Of a DNA stretch of 25,665 bases, positions 7,599 through 15,346 are shown piece after piece. Numbering within the stretch: position 1 is the stretch's first letter; each line of letters begins with the position of its first letter. A model generated the notes under the pieces. The model ran no database searches. It worked only from the letters and a program-made list of their open reading frames with translations, and had not been told where the DNA came from. The stretch is taken from the IMG/VR virus record IMGVR_UViG_3300045776_000016, positions 1 through 25,665 of that record, one strand, 5' to 3'. The position numbers and the translations under genes were made by a program. This DNA comes from a virus.

Positions 7599-8368
7599 GT
7601 GATACTTCCGAAGATAAGGTTTCCGGCTTCGTCGGTCAGCACATCGCCCGCTTCATCGGCTATACCGATCGCCTGCCAGGCCCACAGCGGCATGCCGGGC
7701 ATCAGGCCGACGATGGATACCGCGCCCCGGTAGACCGTCCCCAGCCCTTGCGATGTGGACCAGAACAGGGCTTCGCCCGGGCCAATCGGCAGGTTCAGGA
7801 GCGCGCCCCAATAGGCCGAGGCACCGAGCGACACCTGAACCGGTGGTCCGGCCGGATTGTAGATCAGCATCCATGTGCGGGCAGGTTGCGCGGCCAGCAG
7901 CAGTTGCGAAGCGGACGGCGCCGCGATCGTGGTCGAATAGTCCGCAGCAACCGGCGTCGGGATCCCGGAGAGCGCAGCGATATCCGCCAGAACATCCGGC
8001 TTATCCGCCGGGTAAAGCCTGGGCACCGAGGCGTTCAGCACGTAGACCGAAAAGCCCTGGTTCATCGGCGACGTCGGAACGGCAGGATTTCCGGCCACGG
8101 CATACCCCGTCACGTCGGGGCTTGGACGGGGGTTGGAGCGGGGTTGCGGGTCGCCCGGCAGGATAATGCTGCGAAGCTGCGCCTGGGGCACGTCCAGGCA
8201 GGACGGGCAGACCAGCAGGCCTGTATCGGCCAGGCCCGCGCCGCGATACTCGAACTGCCGCTGCAATCTGCTCAGCGGATACCAGAACGTGCACCGCCCG
8301 CACTCGCCCTTCGCCTGCGGATTGCGCGGGCTTGTCCGGGCGCGGCCTTGGAGATCGCCGTGCCCCAT
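7595..8368 (-). CDS. Virion protein with N-terminal four-cysteine zinc ribbon
   Basis: A 257-residue protein, with its start at 8368 one base after the adaptor stop. Cys23, Cys26, Cys54 and Cys57 (CGRC and CPSC) form a zinc ribbon around YPLSRLQRQFEYRG. This arrangement is familiar from small proteins found next to the adaptor gene in podovirus-like genomes. A proline-rich stretch follows (DPQPRSNPRPSPDVTG). The C-terminal half (about 140-257) is a beta-domain with LIYNPAGPPVQVSLGASAYWG and ends in a short acidic repeat (IADEAGDVLTDEAGNLIFG). The C-terminal portion may be a later fusion, since the zinc ribbon often occurs as a short protein by itself. The role is unknown; a virion or tail-assembly location is inferred from context. 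Confidence 0.72.
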   Translation of the reverse strand: MGHGDLQGRARTSPRNPQAKGECGRCTFWYPLSRLQRQFEYRGAGLADTGLLVCPSCLDVPQAQLRSIILPGDPQPRSNPRPSPDVTGYAVAGNPAVPTSPMNQGFSVYVLNASVPRLYPADKPDVLADIAALSGIPTPVAADYSTTIAAPSASQLLLAAQPARTWMLIYNPAGPPVQVSLGASAYWGALLNLPIGPGEALFWSTSQGLGTVYRGAVSIVGLMPGMPLWAWQAIGIADEAGDVLTDEAGNLIFGSIT

Positions 8369-8369
8369 C

Positions 8370-9107
8370 TCAAATATGCCCGTAGATGCCGATGTTCGGC
8401 TGGATCAAACGCGGTCCCATCTCCTGGTCGCGGGTAACGAAGTCCGACCACGAGGTTGCCGCTTGCTCCTTCAGTTCTGCGAGCCGCGCTTGGCGCTCCA
8501 TAGGGTTGGCCGGCCCGAACTTGGTGAACAGCCGCAGCGCCAGCGCGGACGCGAGAGCATCGAGGCCGCGATAGACGACATCCGGGGTTTCGCCACCGCC
8601 AATGCCAGCGTCCTGGATCTGCTGCAGCCCGTACCAGTTCACGACGTAGGTTGGCGCACCGATGCTCGGGTTTTGCCAGAACGTCACTTGCGGCGTCGCC
8701 AACATCTCGAACCAGAATTGCACCGGGTTGCCGGGACTGTTCTTGTTCGGGATTTGCGCAAACTCGGTGCGGGTGACCGGCGTCAGGACGACATCGCTGT
8801 TCTGGCCCGTGCCGTTGCCATTCACCAGCGACAGATAGACCTCGGTGAGCGTCACGAGGCTGGCGGGCAGCGTGTATGTCGCGGTGCCCGCCAAAAGGTT
8901 GATGGTGCCGGTGACGATCTTCCAGAGCGGCGCCCCGTTGTTGGTCCAGCGGATCAGCTCGTATCCGAGGGAGTTGCGGGCCGATGTCAGATGGTGCCGC
9001 GTGATCGCTTCCGGCCGAACGCCTATGCGGTCGAACGCTTCAAAAACGAGCTCGCTGTTGGAAGGAGAAAACCCCCACGTGCCACTTGAAGAACCGGGCG
9101 TTGTCAT
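8370..9107 (-). CDS. Head-tail adaptor, P22 gp4-like
   Basis: A 245-residue protein starting at the ATG at 9107 with a GAGG ribosome binding site. The recognisable pattern is FSPSNSELVFEAFDRIGVRP near the N-terminus, then HLTSARNSLGYELIRWTN, LWKIVTGTINLLAGTATYTLP, RTEFAQIPNKNSPGNPVQFW, TFWQNP and YGLQQIQDAG, and a C-terminal helix (LASALALRLFTKFGP) followed by a charged helix. This matches the family of podovirus adaptors (tail accessory factor gp4-like) that assemble as a dodecameric ring beneath the portal and connect it to the nozzle. Its presence is one of the main reasons for calling this a short-tailed phage. It is followed immediately by the zinc-ribbon protein. Confidence 0.75.
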   Translation of the reverse strand: MTTPGSSSGTWGFSPSNSELVFEAFDRIGVRPEAITRHHLTSARNSLGYELIRWTNNGAPLWKIVTGTINLLAGTATYTLPASLVTLTEVYLSLVNGNGTGQNSDVVLTPVTRTEFAQIPNKNSPGNPVQFWFEMLATPQVTFWQNPSIGAPTYVVNWYGLQQIQDAGIGGGETPDVVYRGLDALASALALRLFTKFGPANPMERQARLAELKEQAATSWSDFVTRDQEMGPRLIQPNIGIYGHI

Positions 9108-9173
9108 GGAGGGCAGCCTCTGCCGATAGTGCGGTCAGCCGGCGCAGTCACCCGCGCCGGGATCGATCCTGGA

Positions 9174-9500
9174 TCAGTCCGGGTCTTTATCCGCGCCCGC
9201 GCCACCTTCGCCCTTGCCCTCGTGGTGCCGCTCGAACGATGGCACGCTCACCTTGCCAGCCGCGGAGAAAGGTTCAACGCCACCGCCCTCGGCGCGGCGC
9301 TTGCGATCCGGCCGGTGCGCCTCGGACTTACCGGGCACCTTGCCGCCATGCTTGCGCTCGTGGCGTTTCTTCTCCTCCTCCTTCTCGTCCTCGCGCTTTT
9401 CCTCGGCTTTCGTCTCGCCGCCACGGGCGCGACGCTCAACCTTGCGGGGATGCTCCAGGCGGGGCTTCTCGTGTTCCTTGCGGCCTTCGTGACGCGCCAT
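9174..9500 (-). CDS. Highly charged small protein with RAxGG motifs
   Basis: A 108-residue protein made almost entirely of Lys, Arg, Glu, Asp, His and Gly, with a long charged helix (ETKAEEKREDEKEEEKKRHE). It carries RRARGGETK and KRRAEGGGVEPF, an RA-x-GG pattern also seen in the 207-residue protein (16944-17567) and, more loosely, in the left-edge protein. It lies between a beta-rich structural protein and the adaptor, with 16 bases upstream and 66 bases downstream. Composition suggests a disordered or nucleic-acid-contacting protein. The frame is long, and its position between co-directional genes supports it. No enzymatic family is recognised. Confidence 0.65.
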   Translation of the reverse strand: MARHEGRKEHEKPRLEHPRKVERRARGGETKAEEKREDEKEEEKKRHERKHGGKVPGKSEAHRPDRKRRAEGGGVEPFSAAGKVSVPSFERHHEGKGEGGAGADKDPD

Positions 9501-9516
9501 CGGTCTAGTCCTTTCC

Positions 9517-10209
9517 TTAGAAACCGCCGATCCCGGATTGGATCGACTGCATGACCGCGAGGCCGGTGCCGGCGGTGATAGTCAGCCGGTGCGCGAAGAT
9601 CGGACCAGCCGCAAAATTCGTCTCGCCGTTCGCATTGGCGTTCGCCAGCGTGCTATCCGGCCAGGCTAGCGGCGGATTGTAGCCGCTGGGATTCATCGCG
9701 AACTGCTGCGGCGTCGCCACCAGCGTTGGTGGTATGTCGTTCGGATCGTCGTAGGTATGCTCGACCGTGAAGGTGACCGCACCCGAAGCGATCGAGACGC
9801 CAACGCGCAAGCCCCAGAACGGCCGCGTGAAGTCATCCACAATCCATGGCGTCGATGCCACGCCGCATGTGCCGACGGTGATGTTGCCCACGGTCGCCGC
9901 CGAGCTTGTAACGCTCGTCACAGTCGCGAAGTCGAGCGCGGTGAAGGCCGAGGATGCGTTCAGGCCGGTCACGGTGCTGCTGATCGGGGCGCCCGACTGG
10001 TTCGTGCCGGTGACCGTGAAAACGACCGTCGCATCGTTGGCGTTCGAGGCTACCGCGATGCGCCGGGCCACGTCGGTCTTGCCGACGCCGGACGACACCA
10101 GGGATCCGTTCAGCGTCAGCGCGCCAGCCCCTGCCGGCACCTGCGACAAGCAGATGCCGTTCGCTACCGCTGCGACAAGCTGGAGGCTGATGGTGGACGG
10201 GTTCGCCAT
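9517..10209 (-). CDS. Beta-rich structural protein
   Basis: A 230-residue protein. The ATG at 10209 (MANPSTISLQLVAAVANG) is chosen because it lies a few bases after the upstream stop; the longer reading adds an arginine-rich segment out of the preceding gene. The body is rich in Ala, Ser, Thr, Val and Asn, with alternating strand-like segments (VARRIAVASNANDATVVFTV, ITVGTCGVASTPW) and a C-terminal section with TVEHTYDDPND. This looks like an Ig-like or jelly-roll virion protein. It directly follows the 425-residue protein and both lie in the head-tail interval, so it may be a minor capsid or head-fibre protein. No family name can be given. Confidence 0.75.
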   Translation of the reverse strand: MANPSTISLQLVAAVANGICLSQVPAGAGALTLNGSLVSSGVGKTDVARRIAVASNANDATVVFTVTGTNQSGAPISSTVTGLNASSAFTALDFATVTSVTSSAATVGNITVGTCGVASTPWIVDDFTRPFWGLRVGVSIASGAVTFTVEHTYDDPNDIPPTLVATPQQFAMNPSGYNPPLAWPDSTLANANANGETNFAAGPIFAHRLTITAGTGLAVMQSIQSGIGGF

Positions 10210-10213
10210 GCGA

Positions 10214-11491
10214 TCAAGCCTGCGTCTGACCGTAGATCGAGGTCGGGTTCGCCGCGGTGCCGGCAACGACATCCGCGACGTTCAGGAATTGCGCCATCTC
10301 CAGGCGCCGGCCGGTCATGACCAAGCTGGTGATGACGCCGTTGGAGGCGTTGGCCGCAGCGATCGGCGTGCCGCCGCCGTTGGCGCTCACCTGCGTCGTG
10401 CCCCGGACATCGCCCGTAATGGAGGTGGCCGGATTGGTCATATCCGCCGCCAGCCAGCCGACGTTCGTGGTGACAAACGTGCCGCCCCAAGAGATGTCGG
10501 TGGCCTCCCAAACCCGGTTGCGATAGGCCATGCCGAACACGTCGGAAGTGCCTACCGAATAGTTGTGGGTGCCATCGGTAAAGTTCGGCGTGACCGAGAT
10601 GATATACTTGTGCGCCTTCTTGCCCCACCCGGTCGATGCTCCGGCTGCCACGGTGATCGTCTCGGACATCGCAACGCCGAAAATATCCAGGCTCCTGACC
10701 GTGAACGTGCCGCCGGTGCCACCCGCCACGCCGCTGATCTGCACGCCGCGAGCAATCCCCTGCCGACTGTCGAGGAACAGCCCGGGGCCAGCCGCAATCC
10801 ACGGCAGAGCGGCCTGGGGGATGGGGAAGCCAACCGGGCTCGGTCCCCACGCATCGCCGGTCCCGATCGGTGCCGTTGCATTGGTCGCCAACGGGACGTA
10901 GGAGGCGTTGACCGTGATGACGTTCGTCGTGGTGTTGATGCTGGTAACCTGCGTCAACAGCGGGATCGTGCCGCCAGCGTTGCCGACATTACCGATGACC
11001 AGCGGCATCCCAACGGTGAAGTCGTTGGCGTTCGCGACCGTGATATTGGCCGACCCTGCGGTGCAGTTGCCGAACTCAAACCCGAAGTCGAGCGCCAGAC
11101 CGGTCGTGGTGACCGCGCCGCCATTCAGGGCCGCCGCGAAGGCGCGGGCCGGTACGTTCGGCGTGATGCCAACCGATGCCCCTGCCAGGGTCAGTGCAAC
11201 GCCGCTGGCGACAGTCTGCGCCGCGGCGATGTTGTTGCTCGCGAGTGCCGCCGGGACCGCCCCGACGCTCTTGACGAACGGCATATCGATGTGCGCCGGA
11301 ATGACACCCGTGTAGCCGTTCACCTTGTCCTTTTGGAACAGGAACCGGATGTCGATGAAGCCATCCGCCTGATAGGTGGCGGACGGCCCTGCGTCCTGGT
11401 TGGGATCGGGCACCGCGGACCCGAACGTAGCTGCCTGGAGCTTCGTCAGGTCGCCGTAGGTGAATACCGGCCCTGGAGTGGCGTCGGTCAT
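10214..11491 (-). CDS. Beta-rich virion structural protein
   Basis: A 425-residue protein starting with the ATG at 11491, directly abutting the stop of the HNH gene (TAAATG). Its probable ribosome binding site (GAAGGA) lies inside the 3' end of that gene. The N-terminal region (GPVFTYGDLTKLQAATFGS, DIRFLFQKDKVNGYTG) is conserved-looking. The remainder is a series of Ala/Gly/Thr/Val strands with recurring ITVNAS-type segments (TSINTTTNVITVNASY, TVRSLDIFGVAMSETITVAAG), as expected for stacked beta domains. Position just after the major capsid gene suggests a head-associated or head-completion protein. I know similar proteins only as unnamed structural proteins of podovirus-like prophages. Confidence 0.75.
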   Translation of the reverse strand: MTDATPGPVFTYGDLTKLQAATFGSAVPDPNQDAGPSATYQADGFIDIRFLFQKDKVNGYTGVIPAHIDMPFVKSVGAVPAALASNNIAAAQTVASGVALTLAGASVGITPNVPARAFAAALNGGAVTTTGLALDFGFEFGNCTAGSANITVANANDFTVGMPLVIGNVGNAGGTIPLLTQVTSINTTTNVITVNASYVPLATNATAPIGTGDAWGPSPVGFPIPQAALPWIAAGPGLFLDSRQGIARGVQISGVAGGTGGTFTVRSLDIFGVAMSETITVAAGASTGWGKKAHKYIISVTPNFTDGTHNYSVGTSDVFGMAYRNRVWEATDISWGGTFVTTNVGWLAADMTNPATSITGDVRGTTQVSANGGGTPIAAANASNGVITSLVMTGRRLEMAQFLNVADVVAGTAANPTSIYGQTQA

Positions 11492-11890
11492 TTAGGCCGT
11501 TCCTTCTGTGCGAGCGAAATCGCCATGGTGTTCTGCTTCGGCGGCGAGGCGCGCGGCTTTGGCTTCGGTGATGGTTTTGAACGAGCCTAGAAACAGCGCC
11601 TTGCCGCCTGCGACTATCTGAGCCCGCCAGGAACCGCGCCGCGCTTCCCACGAGACGCCCTTGATCCCGGACTTGTTAGTTGTCCGCAAGCCTTGATTGG
11701 CGCTGTTCTGCCTCTGTGTTGCCAGGCGCAGGTTGCACCACCGGTTGTCAGATCGGACGCCGTTGATGTGGTCAACCCGACCGCCAACCTTTACCGCACC
11801 ATGCTCGCGGTGCAGCGTGCCGAGCCAGATACGGCATCCGCTGTTCGGTTCCCAGGTTGAGTTGGCTTCAAGTCGCTGCACTATGTTCAT
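11492..11890 (-). CDS. Free-standing HNH homing endonuclease with AP2 DNA-binding domain, shortened
   Basis: A 132-residue protein with an AAGGA ribosome binding site and start at 11890. Residues 17-57 are the HNH core: GCRIWLGTL, then GGRVDHINGVRSDNRWCNLR. Asp40, His41 and Asn53 correspond to the metal-binding Asp, catalytic His and Asn of I-HmuI-type enzymes. Residues 74-127 are an AP2-like domain (SGIKGVSWEARRGSWRAQI, LGSFKTITEAKAARLAAEAE, HGDFA). Relative to the usual layout, about 15 residues holding the first His-Arg are missing between GGR and VDH, so activity is uncertain. It sits between the major capsid gene and the next structural gene, as mobile phage endonucleases often do, and supplies the downstream gene's ribosome binding site. 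Confidence 0.88.
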   Translation of the reverse strand: MNIVQRLEANSTWEPNSGCRIWLGTLHREHGAVKVGGRVDHINGVRSDNRWCNLRLATQRQNSANQGLRTTNKSGIKGVSWEARRGSWRAQIVAGGKALFLGSFKTITEAKAARLAAEAEHHGDFARTEGTA

Positions 11891-11907
11891 CCTCGGTGTC
11901 CTTAGAT

Positions 11908-11936
11908 CGTATGTCGGTTCTATAGACCAACATACG
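11908..11936 (-). promoter_or_regulatory. RNA hairpin between capsid and HNH genes
   Basis: CGTATGTCGGT (11908-11918) and ACCAACATACG (11926-11936) flank a seven-base loop. In the minus-strand transcript the single non-Watson-Crick position becomes a G-U pair, giving an uninterrupted 11-pair stem. It lies 24 bases behind the capsid stop and 17 bases ahead of the HNH start. No U-run follows. It could limit read-through into, or translation of, the endonuclease, or protect the 3' end of capsid mRNA. Confidence 0.6.
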
Positions 11937-11959
11937 CGCCAAGAACACCTGAAAGCGGC

Positions 11960-12868
11960 CTAATTGCTGGGGAAAAATCCTACGCCAAGCCTCCAATCGT
12001 CGACTCCCATATAATATCTTTCATATGCCTTCACCATCAGGTTGTCCGTGGTAAAGTCCGTCTGCATGGAGCTTTCGAACGGCTCGCGCTCCAGCATGAT
12101 CAGTCCGCCGGCATCCGACAGGACGAACCAAGCATAGGGCGAGGTCAGGAAGTCCAGGACCACGTAACCGTCGCGAAGATCGTCGTTCTCCTTGACGGTC
12201 CAGATGTCGTTGTCCGTGGTGCCGGGCCGAAGCTCGGTTTCCATCAGTCGCTTGGCGACATGGCGGAGTTCGACCGGAACGACCAGCTTCTTGCCCTGCG
12301 ACCCGTAGAGCAGGCCGGCATCGTCGCGGAACCGGCGGATCATGTTGTTCGCCAGGATTAGCGTGTTTTCGTTCAGGCCAACCTGCACAGACGGGGTGTT
12401 CGGCACGAGGTAGCCGTCAACCGGGTGCGAGGTCGAGAACAGCGCTAAGTTGTCGCCGCCGATGCTCGGGTTCAGGACGTTGCCGGTGTTCAGCGTGGAC
12501 GCGCCGACGATTTCCTTCATCTGGCGGAACGAGCGGGCCAGGCCGAGGTTCGCCGCGTTGAACGAGGACTTGTAGAGGTTGTCCTTGAGCGCAACGCGGG
12601 TGAACGCGTAGCCGAGCGAGAATTCCACGTGGATGTGGTTGTAGGTAAACCGCTGGCCGGCGCCCTGGTCGAACACGGTTGGCGTGCCGGCGGTGCGGAG
12701 TTGCGGCAGGGGTAGGTAGCGCATGTGGACGGTCTTTTCCGCCGCCATGTGCGACACGCCCTTGGCGTAGATTTTCGACCACTGGACGGGCATCTCGTTG
12801 TAGAGGCCCTTGATCTTGCGGACACCCGGAAGCAGGAGCGCCGGGATTTGGGAGGTGGTGATTGCCAT
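11960..12868 (-). CDS. Major capsid protein
   Basis: A 302-residue protein with a GGGAGG ribosome binding site and start at 12868. The sequence follows the pattern of Mu gpT-like/HK97-fold capsid proteins: an N-terminal arm (MAITTSQIPALLLPGVRKI), an extended loop segment (TYNHIHVEFSLGYAFTRVAL), the LFSTSHPVDG motif near residue 150, a spine helix (NENTLILANNMIRRFRDDAG), LVVPVELRHVAKRLM, and a C-terminal barrel section (YVVLDFLTSPYAWFVLSDAG, LMVKAYERYYMG). No separate protease domain is present. It follows the scaffold-like and decoration-like genes, as expected for a head module, and is probably the most abundant virion protein. Confidence in the role is high; the exact subfamily is by memory. 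Confidence 0.88.
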   Translation of the reverse strand: MAITTSQIPALLLPGVRKIKGLYNEMPVQWSKIYAKGVSHMAAEKTVHMRYLPLPQLRTAGTPTVFDQGAGQRFTYNHIHVEFSLGYAFTRVALKDNLYKSSFNAANLGLARSFRQMKEIVGASTLNTGNVLNPSIGGDNLALFSTSHPVDGYLVPNTPSVQVGLNENTLILANNMIRRFRDDAGLLYGSQGKKLVVPVELRHVAKRLMETELRPGTTDNDIWTVKENDDLRDGYVVLDFLTSPYAWFVLSDAGGLIMLEREPFESSMQTDFTTDNLMVKAYERYYMGVDDWRLGVGFFPSN

Positions 12869-12883
12869 GGGTCTGTGCCTCCC

Positions 12884-13492
12884 TTAGATGCCGGTTGCCG
12901 ACAGCAACTGAGCGGTGTTCAGTCGAACCTCGAGCCACGGATTGACGTTCGCCGGGTCTTGCGGGCCGCCGGACACGCCGAGCACTCCGATGATCTGGAA
13001 TGGCAACGTCGCGGTCAGGCCGAGCGTGGTGTAGTCGAGCGCCAGCGTGGACACGCCGGCCGCGTTCGGGGCGCCATTCGTGCCGGTCAGGAAGTTGATG
13101 TTCTGCCCGACCCAGGACTGCGCGAACGTGCCGCCGCTGCACTGTGCCATGAACGTGACGAACGGGTCCTCGTAGACCAAGCATTGCACGTCGGCCGAGG
13201 GGTTCGACGTGGACTGATACGCGCCGTTCAGGCCGTATGCGGTCTGCTGCTGCGTCTGGTCGTAGTAGGCCAGCACGCCCTGGAACACGCCCACCTGCGT
13301 CGTTCCCGCCAGCGTGCCGAGGATCATGTATCCCTGGTTGCCGCCAGTGCCGATCGCCACGAGGTCGCCGCGGCCGATGCTGGAGCCGTAGCCCTGCTTG
13401 ATGGCCTTCTGGTTTGCCTGGTGGGTGTTGGACCCGCTGATGCGGTTCCGCGCCAGGGTCAGCCCGTTAGGCTGAAAAAGGTTCGTCGCCAT
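12884..13492 (-). CDS. Head decoration / capsid-associated protein
   Basis: A 202-residue protein located 15 bases upstream of the capsid gene. It begins MATNLFQPNGLTLARNRISG and contains GYGSSIGRGDLVAIGTGGNQGY, short VGVFQGVLAYYD and AQSWVGQNINFLTGTNG segments, and a C-terminal GGPQDPANVNPWLEVRLNT. I associate this pattern with capsid-accompanying structural proteins in podovirus-like phages, and the beta-rich, compact composition fits a decoration or cement protein. Its start lacks a strong Shine-Dalgarno sequence; the leader of about 140 bases before it carries a GC hairpin. Role inferred from position and composition. Confidence 0.75.
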   Translation of the reverse strand: MATNLFQPNGLTLARNRISGSNTHQANQKAIKQGYGSSIGRGDLVAIGTGGNQGYMILGTLAGTTQVGVFQGVLAYYDQTQQQTAYGLNGAYQSTSNPSADVQCLVYEDPFVTFMAQCSGGTFAQSWVGQNINFLTGTNGAPNAAGVSTLALDYTTLGLTATLPFQIIGVLGVSGGPQDPANVNPWLEVRLNTAQLLSATGI

Positions 13493-13636
13493 GTCTCGGC
13501 TTTCGGGTGAGGCAACGACGAACTCCAGCGTGGAGCGGCGCGTCCTGGTGATCGAAAGCCACTGACCGGCGAGGCCGTGGTTTGATGGGGCGGCACGCTA
13601 AGCAGAACCGCCCCGGTATTGCAAGCGAATAATTGC
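13493..13636. other. Leader gap with GC hairpin before the decoration/capsid genes
   Basis: This 144-base gap holds no gene. GGGGCGG (13587-13593) and CCGCCCC (13608-13614) are a perfect seven-pair inverted repeat with a 14-base loop. No T-run follows on either strand and no convincing -35/-10 pair was seen. It may be an attenuator or processing site that separates scaffold expression from capsid expression. Confidence 0.45.
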
Positions 13637-14284
13637 CTACCTTTGACGAAGAACGCGGCCGGCGGACCCTACCTCGCCCTCGATCGACACGCCGAGCGGG
13701 ACGGTTTCAACGAGTCTGCCCATGTCGGACAGGCCGTCGCCCCCCTTGACTTGGCCGTGCTGGGCACCCTGCGCGCGGTCGCGTAGCTGCTTGGTGGCGG
13801 CCTGATAGTCTTCGTCCTTGGCCTGGATCGTCAACGCCTTGGGCCGGCCATAGAGCCGCTGGCCGAACTGCTCAACCGCAGCATCCGGCGGGGTGCCGGG
13901 TGCCACCATCTCGGGCCAGTCGCGCGCCTTCTCGGGCCGCCAGCCACCGTCGTAGATTTCCCGGAGATAGGCGCCGTCCACCGGCTGCCCCATGACTGTG
14001 ATGGTGTCCCACTTCACATCCCAGCCCGGCTTGATCCGGTGCTTGGGAACATCGAAGCGGTTGACTTCGCGGTCGTTGCGGCTGACGCGGCGCACCTGCT
14101 CGTCGCCTGCCTCCTCGCGGGCCGGAGCGGCTTGGCCGAGATCCTGTGCGGCTGCGCCAACGCCTGCCTTTGCGGCATCGTCAGCGGTGCGCGTCGCCCT
14201 GGTGCGCGTGACAGCGCGACGCTTGCGGACCGTGCGGCGGACAAGGCGCGGCGCGGCCTCGGTCGTTGTGGTGGTTTCGCTCAT
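13637..14284 (-). CDS. Head-module protein of unknown function
   Basis: A 215-residue protein starting at 14284 with an AAGGGA ribosome binding site. Residues 1-75 are Thr, Arg and Ala rich and probably disordered (RRTVRKRRAVTRTRATR). Residues 75-150 form a conserved-looking core: RFDVPKHRIKPGWDVKWDT, GQPVDGAYLREIYDGGWRP, and PPDAAVEQFGQRLYGRP. A helical KALTIQAKDEDYQAATKQLRDR segment, longer than a single turn, precedes a flexible end. I have a weak memory of similar core motifs in proteins coded between scaffold and capsid genes in alphaproteobacterial phages, but no function is attached. The basic N-terminus could contact DNA or scaffold. Confidence 0.7.
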   Translation of the reverse strand: MSETTTTTEAAPRLVRRTVRKRRAVTRTRATRTADDAAKAGVGAAAQDLGQAAPAREEAGDEQVRRVSRNDREVNRFDVPKHRIKPGWDVKWDTITVMGQPVDGAYLREIYDGGWRPEKARDWPEMVAPGTPPDAAVEQFGQRLYGRPKALTIQAKDEDYQAATKQLRDRAQGAQHGQVKGGDGLSDMGRLVETVPLGVSIEGEVGSAGRVLRQR

Positions 14285-14296
14285 CGTTCAGTTCCC

Positions 14297-15346
14297 TTAC
14301 CGCTGCACCGTTCCGTCGCCCTGCACCCATCCGCCGGAGCCGCCCGCCGCGCGCTCCTCGGCGATAAGCACCTGCTCGTAGGCATAGTCCCCGAGCCTCA
14401 TCTGATTGACGCTCGCGGCTTCCTCCCAATCGGCTCGCGCCTGGGAGCCGGCCGGCGGCAGGACCACTTGCACCACCTTGCCGTTCGCCCGGGTGACGCC
14501 GACAGGACCAAGCAAGGTCTGAACCGTCTTCGCGCCCGATGCACTGCCACCGCCGCCGCGGTTCGTCGGACCCGCGCTCGAGGTGCTGTTCTGGCGGCCG
14601 TTGTCCACTTGCTGCCTCCGTGCGGCGGGGGGTTCGGTACCGGTGCCGTGGTTCTCGCCGTAGACCTGGGCCACGATCTGGTCGATGAAATCGACATACT
14701 CTTGGCTGCCCTCGCGCTTGCCGGCCCGTAGCGCCTCGGAGTGAGCGCCGTTGGCGGTCGCGCGGTAGGCCGCGTCGGTGTGGTAGCGCGGGTGCGCGTC
14801 GAGCCAGGCGCGGGCTTCCGCGGACTGGCCTCCGCCGGTCGCGCCCTGGTCGCCCTGCGGCTGCGGCTGTCCGCCTTGCTGCTTGAGCCAGTTCAGTTCG
14901 CCGGACGCCTGGTTCAGCCGATAGTTGGCCGATGCCAACAGTTCGTCGGCTGCGATCTCCGCGTCGATGTCGCCGCTCTCGCGCGCCGCCCGCTTCGCGA
15001 GCTTGGCCGCGGTCTGGTCCGCCTTGGCAGCTTCAAGCGCCGATCCTACGGCAGCGACCCGATCCGTGGCGCGGCCCATGTTCGCCCGGGCAACCTCGTC
15101 GCGCGCCCGCGCCGCCTGGGTGCGAGCATCGTTCTCGCGCTTGCGGGCATCGGCAAGCTCCTGGTCCCGCTGCTCCAGCGCCTTGCGGCTGTCCGCAAGC
15201 ATTCGCTCCGGATCATGGTCCGCGTGGCCTGCATCGGCGACGGCAACCGAGGTCGATGCGTCGGAAACAAGATCATCGGAGCGGTCGCGTCGCGGCTGGC
15301 GCGTTACCGCCTGTCCGCCTTCGTCGATCGTCAGGGTTTCACTCAC
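14297..15346 (-). CDS. Probable scaffolding protein
   Basis: A 349-residue protein starting with GTG at 15346 and overlapping the upstream stop by eight bases, with an AAGGAAG ribosome binding site. Residues 50-155 are a long coiled coil rich in Ala, Glu, Arg and Asp (KALEQRDQELADARKRENDA, ARANMGRATDRVAAVGSALE). Around residues 180-230 is ARAWLDAHPRYHTDAAYRA, then SQEYVDFIDQIVAQVYG. This coiled coil plus W-L-x-x-HPR-(F/Y)-x-TD pattern is familiar from phage proteins annotated as scaffold or capsid assembly factors. The Gly/Ser-rich linker and C-terminal region (LGDYAYEQVLIAEERA) would be the capsid-contacting end. It lies two genes upstream of the decoration/capsid pair, the usual place for a scaffold. 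Confidence 0.7.
   Translation of the reverse strand: MSETLTIDEGGQAVTRQPRRDRSDDLVSDASTSVAVADAGHADHDPERMLADSRKALEQRDQELADARKRENDARTQAARARDEVARANMGRATDRVAAVGSALEAAKADQTAAKLAKRAARESGDIDAEIAADELLASANYRLNQASGELNWLKQQGGQPQPQGDQGATGGGQSAEARAWLDAHPRYHTDAAYRATANGAHSEALRAGKREGSQEYVDFIDQIVAQVYGENHGTGTEPPAARRQQVDNGRQNSTSSAGPTNRGGGGSASGAKTVQTLLGPVGVTRANGKVVQVVLPPAGSQARADWEEAASVNQMRLGDYAYEQVLIAEERAAGGSGGWVQGDGTVQR

Noticed and set aside
9767-11590. A 607-codon plus-strand open frame over the structural genes
   Set aside because: Arg/Asp/Gly/Ala-rich, no domain pattern; it is a shadow of the GC-rich minus-strand genes, which have coherent protein sequences.
13587-13614. Rho-independent terminator
   Set aside because: The hairpin lacks a T-run on either strand, so it is kept only as a stem-loop of unknown role.
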